NCBI GenBank assembly: GCA_023807065.1
Contig: JAJJLU010000386.1
Coordinates: 1 to 57,756 of the forward strand
Reading direction: 5' to 3'
DNA length: 57,756 nucleotides
From: Isotricha intestinalis
Taxonomy: Eukaryota > Ciliophora > Litostomatea > Vestibuliferida > Isotrichidae
The translations under genes and the position numbers were made by a program. The first letter of the stretch is position 1. The number at the start of each line of letters is the position of its first letter. This document shows positions 18,029 to 28,107 of this stretch, in pieces. The notes beneath the pieces are model-generated. The model was not told where the DNA came from. It saw only the letters and a list, made by a program, of their open reading frames with translations, and did no database searches.

Positions 18029-20440
18029 ATGAATAAAGAGATAAAAATGAATGAAGAAAAAACAGAATCTCCAATTTATTCACCTTCTATGTCTCCGAAT
18101 AGAAAAGCTTTTTTTAGAAAAAAAAACCCAAATCAAAAAAGATCAAATAATTCAGAATATATATTAATATTATTAGAAAAAGAACCAATGCAAAGAACTA
18201 AAACAGAAATAAGAATTTTATCAGAATATTTATCTGAAAGATTTGAATTCTTTAAAAAATTTAAAAATGAACCTACAAAATTAGAAAAATTAGTTTCTGT
18301 TCTTCATTTAGAAACTTTTAAACCAAATGAAAAAATAATAAAATTTGGTGAAGAAGGAGATAAATTTTATATTTTATTACAAGGAAAAGTAAATATATAT
18401 AAACCTTCATATTTAGAAAAAAAAATGACATTACAAAATTATATAATTTATTTGCACAGAGTGAGAAATGAAGATAAAGAAGAATCAAAATTAAAAAGAA
18501 TATTAGATAAAAATAATTTTTTACAATTAGATATGCCAAAATTACTTTCTTTACCAATAACAAGTATAAATTCACATTTATTTATTAATGTATTTGTTGA
18601 AGAAGAAGAAAAATTAGGAGAATTTTATGATGGATTTGCTTTTGGAGAAATAGCTTTAATTAAAAAAACTAAAAGAAATGCAACAATCAAAGCAAAACAA
18701 ATATGTAAATTAGTTTCTATTCATAAAAATGATTATAATAAAATTATAAAAGAATTAGAAGAAAAAAGATTAGAAAAAATTTTAGGAGATTTTAAAAAAA
18801 CTTTTCCTTTATTTAAATATTGGACTTTAAGTTTATTAATTAAATTAATGAATTGTTTTTGTACTTTTCATTTAATTCCAGGAGAATATTTATATAAACA
18901 AGATGATGAAAGTGATTCAATATATATAATTGAAAGTGGAAAATTTGAAATATATTCTTTTTTAAGTTTAGCTTGGAAAAATGATTTTTTAGAATATATA
19001 AGAAATTCACAAAGTAATTTAATATATTTTTTATCACAGATAAATTCTCCTTTAAAAGAAAATGAACTTTATAATATTATTATTGATGCTAAACATAATT
19101 GTTTAAAATCTCCAATGAAATATAATAATGCAAAAAAAAATAAAATTACTATTAGTAATCCTCCTATAGCAAATATTGAAGATTTAGAAAAAGAAAAAGA
19201 AGATACTTTTTCTCCTTTAAATTTATTTAAAATTAAAATTAGAGAAACTTCAGGAAAAGAAGTTTTAGGTTATTTTGATTCTTTAGAAATGAAAAATAGA
19301 TTATGCTCTATTAAATGTATTGAAGATGCAAAAATTCAAAAAATTAAATTATTTGATTTTTTAATGTTAATTAATTTAAATCCAAGTAAAGAAAATAAAA
19401 ATTTATTAATGGATTTAATAGCAAAGAAAAAAAGATATTTTTATCTTCAAATTTTAAAAGCTGGGAGTAGAAAATTAAGAAAAGAAAAAATATATTTAGA
19501 AAATGAATTTAATGATTTTTTAGAAGGAAAAGGTAAATTTGAAGAAAAAGAAAAAAATAATAATTTAATTGATAATGATAATAAAAATAATCATAAAAAT
19601 AATATAAATTTAAGTAAAATATCTTTAAAAAAAACAATTGAATTAAATGATCATTATTTAAATATTAAACCTTTAAGGGAATTTGTTAAAAAAAAAAATA
19701 AAGGAATTTATCATTTAAATTATAAAAAAAATAAAAATGTAAGTGTCTCTATTCCAAATATTAAAAATAATGAATTAAATATAAACAAATCAAAAACTTC
19801 ATTATTTGAAAAAAATAGAAATGCAACTATGGAAAGTAATTTATCATTATATAATTCAAAAAATGGAATTTCTTTTTCAACTTCTTCTTTATTTAATATT
19901 AAAACAGATATATCAAAATCAATTAAAGAAATTCCTAATTTTACTTTAATAAAAAATTCACAATTTATAAATTATAAAACTAATAAACCAAATAGTTTTT
20001 ATTGTGATATAGATAATTTTTCTTCTCAAAAAAGTTCTAGAATTGTAAGTGATTCAAGAAATGATTTATTTAAATCAGAAAAAAAAAGTAAAAAACATTT
20101 TTTTAATGTTAAATCTTTTAAAAGAAATATTGATACTAATTCTGAATTTTTAAGAACTCAAATATCTAAATTAACTGGAATGAAAAGATTTGTTCCTAAA
20201 AAAGAAATTAATTATACTATTTATAATGAAAATGATATTAATTTATTAAAAATTTATTCTGAATCAAATATCGATTTAAAAGAAAATAATAGATTAAATA
20301 ATGTTACAAAATGTAAAAAAAAGATTTCAGATAATTTTGAAAAAAACAAAAAATTTCCTAAAATTATAACTGAAATTGATTTAAAAGATTTTAGAAGTAT
20401 TAGAAAAAAAAATAAACACTTTTTAAAATATAATTTATAA
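18029..20440 (+). CDS. Cyclic nucleotide-binding domain protein
   Basis: The protein is about 804 residues from the ATG at 18029. The first cyclic-nucleotide domain spans roughly residues 90-245: FKPNEKIIKFGEEGDKFYIL and the phosphate-binding cassette FGEIALIKKTKRNATIKA, in which the Glu and Arg that hold cAMP or cGMP are both present. An insert of about 60 residues (LHRVRNEDKEESKLKR region) sits between its beta strands. A second domain starts near 285 (LIPGEYLYKQDDESDSIYII) and is split by a long insert; its cassette (RETSGKEVLGYFDSLEMKNR) is degenerate. The last 300 residues are basic and low in complexity. There is no kinase or channel part, so it may act as a regulatory subunit-like or scaffold protein (inference). 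Cyclic-nucleotide binding is well supported only for domain one. Confidence 0.85.
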   Translation: MNKEIKMNEEKTESPIYSPSMSPNRKAFFRKKNPNQKRSNNSEYILILLEKEPMQRTKTEIRILSEYLSERFEFFKKFKNEPTKLEKLVSVLHLETFKPNEKIIKFGEEGDKFYILLQGKVNIYKPSYLEKKMTLQNYIIYLHRVRNEDKEESKLKRILDKNNFLQLDMPKLLSLPITSINSHLFINVFVEEEEKLGEFYDGFAFGEIALIKKTKRNATIKAKQICKLVSIHKNDYNKIIKELEEKRLEKILGDFKKTFPLFKYWTLSLLIKLMNCFCTFHLIPGEYLYKQDDESDSIYIIESGKFEIYSFLSLAWKNDFLEYIRNSQSNLIYFLSQINSPLKENELYNIIIDAKHNCLKSPMKYNNAKKNKITISNPPIANIEDLEKEKEDTFSPLNLFKIKIRETSGKEVLGYFDSLEMKNRLCSIKCIEDAKIQKIKLFDFLMLINLNPSKENKNLLMDLIAKKKRYFYLQILKAGSRKLRKEKIYLENEFNDFLEGKGKFEEKEKNNNLIDNDNKNNHKNNINLSKISLKKTIELNDHYLNIKPLREFVKKKNKGIYHLNYKKNKNVSVSIPNIKNNELNINKSKTSLFEKNRNATMESNLSLYNSKNGISFSTSSLFNIKTDISKSIKEIPNFTLIKNSQFINYKTNKPNSFYCDIDNFSSQKSSRIVSDSRNDLFKSEKKSKKHFFNVKSFKRNIDTNSEFLRTQISKLTGMKRFVPKKEINYTIYNENDINLLKIYSESNIDLKENNRLNNVTKCKKKISDNFEKNKKFPKIITEIDLKDFRSIRKKNKHFLKYNL

Positions 20441-20665
20441 AACTACTTTATTGTTTATTTTTTCCAAAAAAACTATTTTTTGTAATTATAAAAAAGCGTA
20501 TATATAATTTTGATATTTAATATAAAAAATAATAACAATTTTATATATTTTATTTTTTATTTACATTTTTTTTTCAAAATTATCTCTTATTTAGAAATAC
20601 TTTAATTAATTTAAAAATTTAAAAAAAATTTCAATTCAAATTTTTAATCAATTTTTAAATTAATA

Positions 20666-21772
20666 ATGAAAACATATGAATTTGAAAAAAAACTTCTAAA
20701 ATTTCAAATGAATTCTCTAAAAAACAAGAAATTTGATCCAAATAATATAGTATTAAACGCAGCAGCTTTCCAAGATCAAATAAATCATAAATTTGGAATA
20801 AATATAAATAGAAGAAGAACTCCATTTCGTAAAAAAATAACATTAAATTCAAAAAGAGAAGAAAAAACAAATATGGTAGATCAATATTTATTAAAGAAAA
20901 ACACAGAAGAAGAAATAATGAAAAGAAATAGAAAATTTTTATCAAATTTAACATTCGCTGAAAAAGTAGGAGTTCAAAAAATAAATAATTTTCCATTATC
21001 ATTAAATCAATGGAAAAAAGTAGAAGAAAAAACAGTAAAAAGAGAAGATTATAAAGGGGAATGTCCAATATGTTTAGATAAATTATCAAGTAGAGAAAGT
21101 GTAATATTATCTTGTTCTCATGTTTTTCATAAAGTTTGTCTTCAAAATTTTGAAAAATTTTCTTCTGTTAATAAATGCCCTTTATGTAGATGTGAAAGAT
21201 ATGAATGTAAAACTTATATTAAAGATAAAGAATATTATGTTAATAAATCTGTTTTATTATTACAAAAATATATTAGAGGTTATGTCACCAGATATATTTT
21301 ATATAAAAAAATATTTAAAAATAATCGTTTTAAAAGTAAAAGATTAAATTCTCTTTATTCTTATTGGAGAATCAGAGATTTAACTGATAAAATGACAAAA
21401 TACATTGAACAACAAAATAAATATAATGAAGAATTATTTAAAGAAGTATGTAAAGAAAATGAAGAATTAATTAGATTAGAAAATAAGAATAAAGCGTTAT
21501 TAGAAAAGCAAAAAAAAGAGAAGGAAAAGAATCAACCTGATTGGAATGTAATAATAAATAAAATGGAAAAAAGAGAAAATAATGAATGTGCTATTTGTTT
21601 ATGTAATTTTGGAAATAAACCAATATATATATTAGATTGCTCTCATTGTTTTCATAAAAATTGTTTAGATGCTTTTGAAAGATTTGATCCATATTATATT
21701 AAAAGATGTCCTATTTGTAGAGCAAATTATACAAAAAAACAAATATATAAACATGAGCATGAACATAATTAA
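20666..21772 (+). CDS. RNF32: RNF32-like protein: two RING-H2 fingers flanking an IQ motif
   Basis: The 368-residue protein has RING finger one at 133-175 (CPICLDKL, CSHVFHKVCL, CPLCR), an IQ calmodulin-binding motif at about 196-212 (VLLLQKYIRGYVTRYILYKK), a helical linker, and RING finger two at 308-352 (CAICLCNF, CSHCFHKNCL, CPICR). All eight zinc ligands are present in both. Two RING-H2 fingers separated by an IQ motif, in about 360 residues, is the distinctive layout of RNF32, a gene tied to ciliated or flagellated cells in animals. Expected role: E3 ubiquitin ligase, possibly calmodulin-regulated. The start ATG follows a run of non-coding AT sequence. The next gene begins 50 bases downstream on the same strand. 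Confidence 0.87.
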   Translation: MKTYEFEKKLLKFQMNSLKNKKFDPNNIVLNAAAFQDQINHKFGININRRRTPFRKKITLNSKREEKTNMVDQYLLKKNTEEEIMKRNRKFLSNLTFAEKVGVQKINNFPLSLNQWKKVEEKTVKREDYKGECPICLDKLSSRESVILSCSHVFHKVCLQNFEKFSSVNKCPLCRCERYECKTYIKDKEYYVNKSVLLLQKYIRGYVTRYILYKKIFKNNRFKSKRLNSLYSYWRIRDLTDKMTKYIEQQNKYNEELFKEVCKENEELIRLENKNKALLEKQKKEKEKNQPDWNVIINKMEKRENNECAICLCNFGNKPIYILDCSHCFHKNCLDAFERFDPYYIKRCPICRANYTKKQIYKHEHEHN

Positions 21773-21822
21773 ATTAGATTTTATTATTTTTTTAATATAT
21801 TATTTTTATAATTTAAATAATT

Positions 21823-23508
21823 ATGAGTGAAAATACTGGTGATTCAATTAGAAGTAAAAGCAGCATTTTAATAAAAACTTTATATGGTTATACTGATGAA
21901 AATAATCCTTTTGGAGACCCTAATTTAAGTCAAACTTTTGTTTGGGATTTAAAAAATAAAAAATATTTATCAATGGGAATTGATCCTTCATTTCTTTATG
22001 ATGAAAAAAGTATATTATTAAAAATAAAAAATTGTGCTAGTGAAATTGAAGAATTAAAGAAATTAAGAAGTGAAAGAGAATCAAAAAGATTAACACTTCC
22101 AAAAATTGATAAAAATTTAGAAGATAATAAAGATAAAGATAAAATTTTTTTTATTAATCAAGAAAAATTAAGAAGTGAAATTAGAATTCAATTAGGAAGA
22201 GAAAAACCAATAGATTTTTTAGTTAATACTTTATATATATATGAAGGACAAAATAAAATTCCTAAAAATTTTTATGAAAATATTATTTATCAAAAACCTT
22301 ATAAAATATTTGAAAATATGTCAATTGATAATTTAAATGATTTATATAAAGATATTATATTTCAAAAAAGTTTAAATGAATCTAATGAAAAAGAAAATGA
22401 AAAAATTTATTGGGATTGTATTTTTATTGTATGTGAAAGCTTTATAAAAAAAGAAGATATTAATTTAATGAAAAATGAAGAAATTAAAAGTGTATTAGAT
22501 AATTATAAAACAAAAGAAGAATTAGATAATCTTGAAAAAGAAATACATGAAAATTTAAAAAATGAATATAAAAATGAAGAAATTAAATTTTGGAATGATG
22601 TTTTAAAATTATTATCAATTAATAAAAGTAGAATCATATTAGATAATATGTACAATGAATTTTTAACAAAATATAAAAACAATGAAATAGCAAATAATTC
22701 TTCTTCAATAAATTTAAATATTTTTAATGAAGAAAATACATATAATAAAAAAAAATTAGAAAATAAAATAATAGGGAAAAAAACAAATAATAATGAAAAA
22801 GATAATAATCTAATAAATCAAAAAAATAAAATAAAACAAATAAAAGAAGAAGAAGAAGAAAATAATAAAAAAGAATTAAACTCAGATGAAGAAGTAGATG
22901 AATATCTTCAAAAAATATCAGGAATAATTCCTCAAAAAACAAAAGAAAAGAATAAAGAAACAAATACAATAAAAGGATCTAATTTAAATATAAAAGAAAG
23001 TAGATTTTTAATAGAAGAGGAAAATTTTCATAATAATCTTCCTGATGAAAAAAACACAAATATAGATTTAGATGAATTCGGTGAAAATGAAAATATATTT
23101 AATGAAACAGTACCATTAAATTTAACATATGATTGGTCTGAAAAATATACTCCAATTAAACCAAGATATTCTAATAGAGTTAGAGTAGGTTATGAATGGA
23201 ATAAATATAATCAAGTTCATTATAATATTGATAATCCTCCTCCTAAAATTATTCAAGGATATAAATTTAATATTTTTTATCCTAGTTTAATTGATAAAAC
23301 TAAAACTCCTACTTATTTCTTAGAAAGAGGTGATGCTTTAGATATGTGTATTATTAGATTTCATGCTGGTGCTCCTTATGAAGATATTGCTTTTAAAATT
23401 GTTAATAGAGAATGGGATATGACTGAAAAAGCTGCTTTTAAAAATATATTTGATAAAGGAATTTTGAAATTGTATTTTAAATTTAAAAGATATAGGTATA
23501 AAAGATAA
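21823..23508 (+). CDS. CACTIN: CACTIN, spliceosome-associated protein
   Basis: The last 125 residues of this 561-residue protein are a near-textbook Cactin C-terminal domain: WSEKYTPIKPRYSNRVRVGY, EWNKYNQVHYNIDNPPPKI, QGYKFNIFYPSLIDKTKTP, RFHAGAPYEDIAFKIVNREW and a closing FKFKRYRYKR. The N-terminal YGYTDENNPFGDPNLSQTFVW also matches Cactin, followed by the helical middle domain (about 60-250). A charged linker of roughly 170 residues (280-440) joins the two. Cactin is a nuclear protein bound to the catalytic spliceosome and is needed for accurate splicing; its presence fits a genome that still has introns, as the CCCH gene in this window shows. Identification is firm. Confidence 0.95.
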   Translation: MSENTGDSIRSKSSILIKTLYGYTDENNPFGDPNLSQTFVWDLKNKKYLSMGIDPSFLYDEKSILLKIKNCASEIEELKKLRSERESKRLTLPKIDKNLEDNKDKDKIFFINQEKLRSEIRIQLGREKPIDFLVNTLYIYEGQNKIPKNFYENIIYQKPYKIFENMSIDNLNDLYKDIIFQKSLNESNEKENEKIYWDCIFIVCESFIKKEDINLMKNEEIKSVLDNYKTKEELDNLEKEIHENLKNEYKNEEIKFWNDVLKLLSINKSRIILDNMYNEFLTKYKNNEIANNSSSINLNIFNEENTYNKKKLENKIIGKKTNNNEKDNNLINQKNKIKQIKEEEEENNKKELNSDEEVDEYLQKISGIIPQKTKEKNKETNTIKGSNLNIKESRFLIEEENFHNNLPDEKNTNIDLDEFGENENIFNETVPLNLTYDWSEKYTPIKPRYSNRVRVGYEWNKYNQVHYNIDNPPPKIIQGYKFNIFYPSLIDKTKTPTYFLERGDALDMCIIRFHAGAPYEDIAFKIVNREWDMTEKAAFKNIFDKGILKLYFKFKRYRYKR

Positions 23509-23602
23509 AAAGAATTAATTTTATTTTATAATTTAAAAGATTTTTTTATAATTAAATGTTATTATTTAAAATTATTTTAATCAAAAAATATTATTTTTAT
23601 TT

Positions 23603-25750
23603 ATGGATGAAAATACAAATATTTCTCAAATAAATGTAAATAATCAAAATCAATTTTCAAAAAAAATAGATATATATCAACATTTAAAATTAGGTATAAA
23701 AAATCAATTTAAAAATTGTAAAGATAATAATGATAATGTAATGTATTGTATTCCATGTAAAATTTCTTGTTGTCCAGAATGTACTTTAGAAGAACATAAA
23801 AATCATATTTTAATTTCTAAATCAAGATATAGTCTTAATGAAAAAAATATTGATTACATTTATGATAAATTAAAAGAAAAAATTGATGATAATGATATAT
23901 TTACTAATTATCAAGATGTTCAAAATAAATTAATTAATCAAATTGAAGATATGATTAGTAAATTAAAAAACCAAATAGAAAAATTAAAAAATTTAAAAAT
24001 CAAAGAAATGAATAATGTGTTTGAAAATTTTGGAAAAACAATAAATGGATTAAAAAATAAAATAGATAAAAGTAAAAATGATTTAAAAAATTATTTATCA
24101 AAAAATAAAAAATTTTTTAATATCAATAATGAAATAATTCAAAATGGTTCTCCCCAAAAATTAGATTTTACAACTCCAAATAAGAATAGTTCAAGAAGAA
24201 ATTCTCTAAAAAACAATTCAAAAGTAAATAAACAAAAGCAAATTAAACCAATGAATAATATAGATGATAATTCAAGTTTGTTTTTAATTCATTATGAATT
24301 ATTAAATTTAGTAGAATTAAAGGGAAAAGAAATAGATAAAGAAGTAAAATCAATAATTTCAAAAGTTGAAGATTTTAAAAAAAATCAAAATGATTATATT
24401 TCAACATTATTAAATAATATTGAAAATTTATTTTTCGGAGATTATAATTTATCAAAGGAAGAATATAATAATATTGATGATTTAAATATTAAACAAATAA
24501 TAGATGAATCATCACCAACACATCCAATTAAATTATCTATTGAAAATTTAGATAAAGAAAACTTTGATGAAATAAATAAAAGAATGAATCAATATAATAT
24601 ATTATTTGAATCCTTTAAAAAAAGTGTTTATGATAGTGTAAATAAATATGGAGATTTAAAAGACATAGATAATTATATTCATCAATTTGAAAATAATTCA
24701 ACAAAAAAAGACCCTGATGATATATTATTTTCAAATAGAAAATCATCAATAAAAAATGCCAGAGCAAATAAAATGGAATTAGCTTTATTAAAAACTAAAT
24801 TTAATAATAAAGATGAAGTAACATTAAATAATGATTTACTTCAAAAATACTTTGCATATTTATGTTTAGAATGTTATGAAAAAAATTTTAAACAAGATAC
24901 AAAAGAACTTCAAAGTTCTCATGCGGATTTAATAATAAAGAAAAATGAAGATGAAGATGATTCATTAAAAGATTTTGGAAAAGCAATTGAAAATACAAAT
25001 ATGATAATGTTTTATTATCGAAAGAATAGACAAATGATAAAAAATTTTATTGAATTAACAAGAAATCCAATCGGATATACAAAATTTCCAATAGGATGTC
25101 GTTCATTATTAATAGGAGATAAATTATATATTACAGGAGGAGAAGATGAAACTCAAATATATAAGAATGTATTAATATATGATAGAGTAAATAATAAAAT
25201 AAAAAGAATAATGGATTTAAATGATGCTAGAGCATATCATACTATGATATATTGTGATGTTTTTGAAACTATAATGGTTATTGGAGGTGAAAATTGTTCT
25301 TCTGTTGAAATTTTTGATCCTGTTATGAATAGATGGTTACATTTACCTTATTTAAATTCTCCTAGAGCAAATATTATTTTCCAATTTGATAAACCTAGAG
25401 GTATTATTTATACTTTTTTTGGAAATTCTGGATTAATTACTGAAAGTAATTATAGTAAAGATATTGAATATTTAGATTTAAAAGATATTAAGAAAGGATG
25501 GATCAAATTAGATTATGAAAATAAAAGTGGAATTGATTTTAAAACTTATTTAAATATTGTGGAAATTAATAATGATTATATTTTAATTTATGGAGGATTA
25601 GTTTCAAGAGGTTGTACTAGAGAAGTTTCTGTTTTAAATAAAGAAAAAAAATTAATTACTAAATGTGATAAAAAAATGCTTGAATTAATTAGAGAAGTAA
25701 CTAAAAATTCAAGAAGATTAAGTAATATAGTAGGAAATTTAACAGTTTAA
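23603..25750 (+). CDS. B-box zinc finger, coiled-coil and kelch protein (copy 1)
   Basis: The 715-residue protein has a TRIM-like layout without a RING. Residues 39-70 carry a B-box-type zinc site (CKDNN, YCIPCKISCCPECTLEEHKNH). A coiled coil follows (about 85-180, 215-300), then a linker, and from about 500 a kelch propeller region: LYITGGEDETQIYKNVLIYD, VIGGENCSSVEIFDPVMNRW, ILIYGGLVSRG. A close relative lies at 31148-33421 on the other strand; both share RSLLIGDKLYITGG-type and KGWIKLDYEN-type blocks. Proteins of this form are usually adaptors in signalling or cytoskeleton. Without a RING it is not an obvious ubiquitin ligase. Confidence 0.85.
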   Translation: MDENTNISQINVNNQNQFSKKIDIYQHLKLGIKNQFKNCKDNNDNVMYCIPCKISCCPECTLEEHKNHILISKSRYSLNEKNIDYIYDKLKEKIDDNDIFTNYQDVQNKLINQIEDMISKLKNQIEKLKNLKIKEMNNVFENFGKTINGLKNKIDKSKNDLKNYLSKNKKFFNINNEIIQNGSPQKLDFTTPNKNSSRRNSLKNNSKVNKQKQIKPMNNIDDNSSLFLIHYELLNLVELKGKEIDKEVKSIISKVEDFKKNQNDYISTLLNNIENLFFGDYNLSKEEYNNIDDLNIKQIIDESSPTHPIKLSIENLDKENFDEINKRMNQYNILFESFKKSVYDSVNKYGDLKDIDNYIHQFENNSTKKDPDDILFSNRKSSIKNARANKMELALLKTKFNNKDEVTLNNDLLQKYFAYLCLECYEKNFKQDTKELQSSHADLIIKKNEDEDDSLKDFGKAIENTNMIMFYYRKNRQMIKNFIELTRNPIGYTKFPIGCRSLLIGDKLYITGGEDETQIYKNVLIYDRVNNKIKRIMDLNDARAYHTMIYCDVFETIMVIGGENCSSVEIFDPVMNRWLHLPYLNSPRANIIFQFDKPRGIIYTFFGNSGLITESNYSKDIEYLDLKDIKKGWIKLDYENKSGIDFKTYLNIVEINNDYILIYGGLVSRGCTREVSVLNKEKKLITKCDKKMLELIREVTKNSRRLSNIVGNLTV

Positions 25751-25884
25751 TTTATTTTTATTAATTTATTATTTTATTACAATTATTTAAAGAAATATTT
25801 TAATTTTTTATTTTTAAGGGTTTTTAATTATAATTTTCAGATAAATATATAGTTTTTTTTTCATATTAAGAAAAAAAAATAAAA

Positions 25885-26462
25885 ATGAATTTATCAAATG
25901 AAAAAGTAATCATTATATCTTTTATAATATTTGAAATTAGATTCCTTATTCAAATCAATCAAAATATAAAACAGTTTTATGTAAACATTTTAATAGTTTA
26001 AAAGGATGTATCTTAGGAAATAAATGTCAATTTGCACATGGATTAATTGAATTAAGACAACCAAATAATTTAAATGATAATAGGAAAAAAGGACCTATAA
26101 TTGAAAATTATAAAATAGTAAAATGTAAATTTTGGGAAAAGGATCATACATGTAAATATGGTTCTTTATGTACTTTTGCTCATGGAAAAAATGAATTAAG
26201 AACAAAAAATGATAATCTTTTACAAGCAAAAGCTCAAGGAATTTTAATTCCTAATGGGTATAATAATATTTTTAATAATTATACAAATATTATTAATCCT
26301 TCTTTTATTAACTTGAATAATCCTAATTTCTTTAATATTAATTTTAATCAACATATTGGAGATAAAAATAATAAAAATATATTCAATGATATAAATAATA
26401 ATGATCAATATGATTTGGAATTGATAAAACTTAAAGGTATCTTTAATTCACCTAAATATTAA
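25885..26462 (+). CDS. Tandem CCCH zinc finger protein (TTP/ZFP36 type), two exons
   Basis: Exon 1 is 25885-25905 (MNLSNEK), intron 25906-25940 (35 bases, gtaatc to attag), exon 2 is 25941-26462. The spliced product has about 180 residues. It begins its finger region with YKTVLCKHFN, then two C-x8-C-x5-C-x3-H fingers: CKHFNSLKGCILGNKCQFAH and CKFWEKDHTCKYGSLCTFAH. The lead-in YKTxLC and GNKCQFAHG are typical of tristetraprolin-like proteins that bind AU-rich RNA. The tail is Asn-rich. Reading without the intron gives only a 38-codon frame, so the gene is easy to miss. Likely role: control of mRNA stability or translation (inference from family). The splice is predicted, not tested. Confidence 0.85.
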
Positions 26463-26687
26463 TATATAATATTTAAGAAGGATCTTTATGTTATTTTTAT
26501 ATTGAAGTAATTATTATTTATAAAATTAAATACTGTCATTATATATAAAAATTTTCAAAGAAATTTTTAGAATATTTGAATTATTTAATGATATTTTTAA
26601 CTTATGTAAAAGTATTTAAATTATAATTATTATGTTATAAACCTAAAACAAGTTTTTCAAATAATTTAATTATTTATAATTAAAAAT

Positions 26688-27998
26688 ATGAATTTTAAAG
26701 AAAAAAAAAAGAAGTTAGACAATAATACAAATTATCTTAATAATGAATTCTTTGAAAAATTGTTTATTCTCGAAATGGAATTTAATCAAACTGAAAATCC
26801 TGATTTAATAAATCGGATTATTAATTTATACAATAAGGCAATAAAATTTTATAAAGAAAAAAATGATAAAAGAAGATTAGACTATGAAAATAGATTAGGC
26901 TTATTTTTGACTGATGAAAATGTGAAAAAATTAATAAAAGAAAATAAAATAAATATAAATGATTTAGATAAAAAAAAAGATAAAAATAATTCAAAAAAAG
27001 CATTATTTAATCAAAATAAAATAGAAGAAAATAAAAAATTGATTGAAAAATTAAAAGGAGTTCAAAATCATTATAATGACTTAGTGAAAAAAGAAATAAA
27101 TAAACAAGAACAAAATTTTAAAGAAAAATTAATGAAATACAAAAAAATGAAAAGTTTAAAAACTAATCAAAATTCTTTCAAAAAATCAGATAATGATAAT
27201 AACAGTAATAATGATTTTTCAATGAATATTGAAAATACATATAAAAAACATAATTATTCTCAACAATTATTAGATATTTCAGATTTAAAAGATAATTTAA
27301 GTAATAAAAATTCAGAAGAACAAAAAGAAATTATAAATTCAACTTTAAGTGATTTAAATAGTGATTCTTTTAATAGTGATAATGCTAATTTAAATGGAGA
27401 AGAAATATTAAATACTAACGAAACAAATGAAACAGGAAATATATTAAATACTTCTTTTGATTTATCTGACAATAATAATTTAATTACTTCTCAAATAAAA
27501 GATAAACAATCTTTTATTTTTAACTTAATTGATTCTTATAAAGATATTGGCTCAAAACAACAAAAAGGACTTTTAGAAATTGAAAATTTAATTATAAATT
27601 CTTTTAATCAAATAAATGATTATTATTATTTAAATTGGTTTTCTAATTTTATTGATAAAATAAAAAAGTTAATGAATGATAAGTTTAAACATTATAAAGA
27701 AATAACAAAGATTTATTCAAATCAAATTAAAGATTTAGAATTAGAAATTAGTGGAATAAAAAATAATATTAAATTTAATGAATTAGAACTTCAAATTGAA
27801 TATTTAAAAGATGAACAACAAAATGAATTAGATAATATAGAAGAACAATATAATAATAAAATTCATAAAGAATTAAAAGAATTTAAAAAACTATCATTAA
27901 ATGATAATTTAACAGTAGCATTAAACAAAGAAAAACTTAAACTTGATATTTACAATAAAATTTGTGGAATAATAACTTCCTCAAAAATAAGTAATTAG
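26688..27998 (+). CDS. Coiled-coil hypothetical protein, 436 residues
   Basis: Not recognised. The first 100 residues are helical with NPDLINRIINLYNKAIKFYK followed by a conserved-looking RRLDYENRLGLFL, which may form a small helical bundle. A basic linker (110-170), an Asn/Ser-rich acidic middle (175-285) and a C-terminal coiled coil (about 340-425: LELEISGIKNNIKFNELELQ) follow. No membrane segment. It ends in TAG, one of the two TAG ends in this window. Same strand as the genes on both sides, 225 bases after the CCCH gene. Confidence 0.72.
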   Translation: MNFKEKKKKLDNNTNYLNNEFFEKLFILEMEFNQTENPDLINRIINLYNKAIKFYKEKNDKRRLDYENRLGLFLTDENVKKLIKENKININDLDKKKDKNNSKKALFNQNKIEENKKLIEKLKGVQNHYNDLVKKEINKQEQNFKEKLMKYKKMKSLKTNQNSFKKSDNDNNSNNDFSMNIENTYKKHNYSQQLLDISDLKDNLSNKNSEEQKEIINSTLSDLNSDSFNSDNANLNGEEILNTNETNETGNILNTSFDLSDNNNLITSQIKDKQSFIFNLIDSYKDIGSKQQKGLLEIENLIINSFNQINDYYYLNWFSNFIDKIKKLMNDKFKHYKEITKIYSNQIKDLELEISGIKNNIKFNELELQIEYLKDEQQNELDNIEEQYNNKIHKELKEFKKLSLNDNLTVALNKEKLKLDIYNKICGIITSSKISN

Positions 27999-28107
27999 AG
28001 TATAAATTAATAATTATAAAATAATAATAATTATTATAAATGTTAAATAATATAATTTTTATAAAGAATATTTGATATAATTAAATGAGATTATAAATTT
28101 AAAAAAA

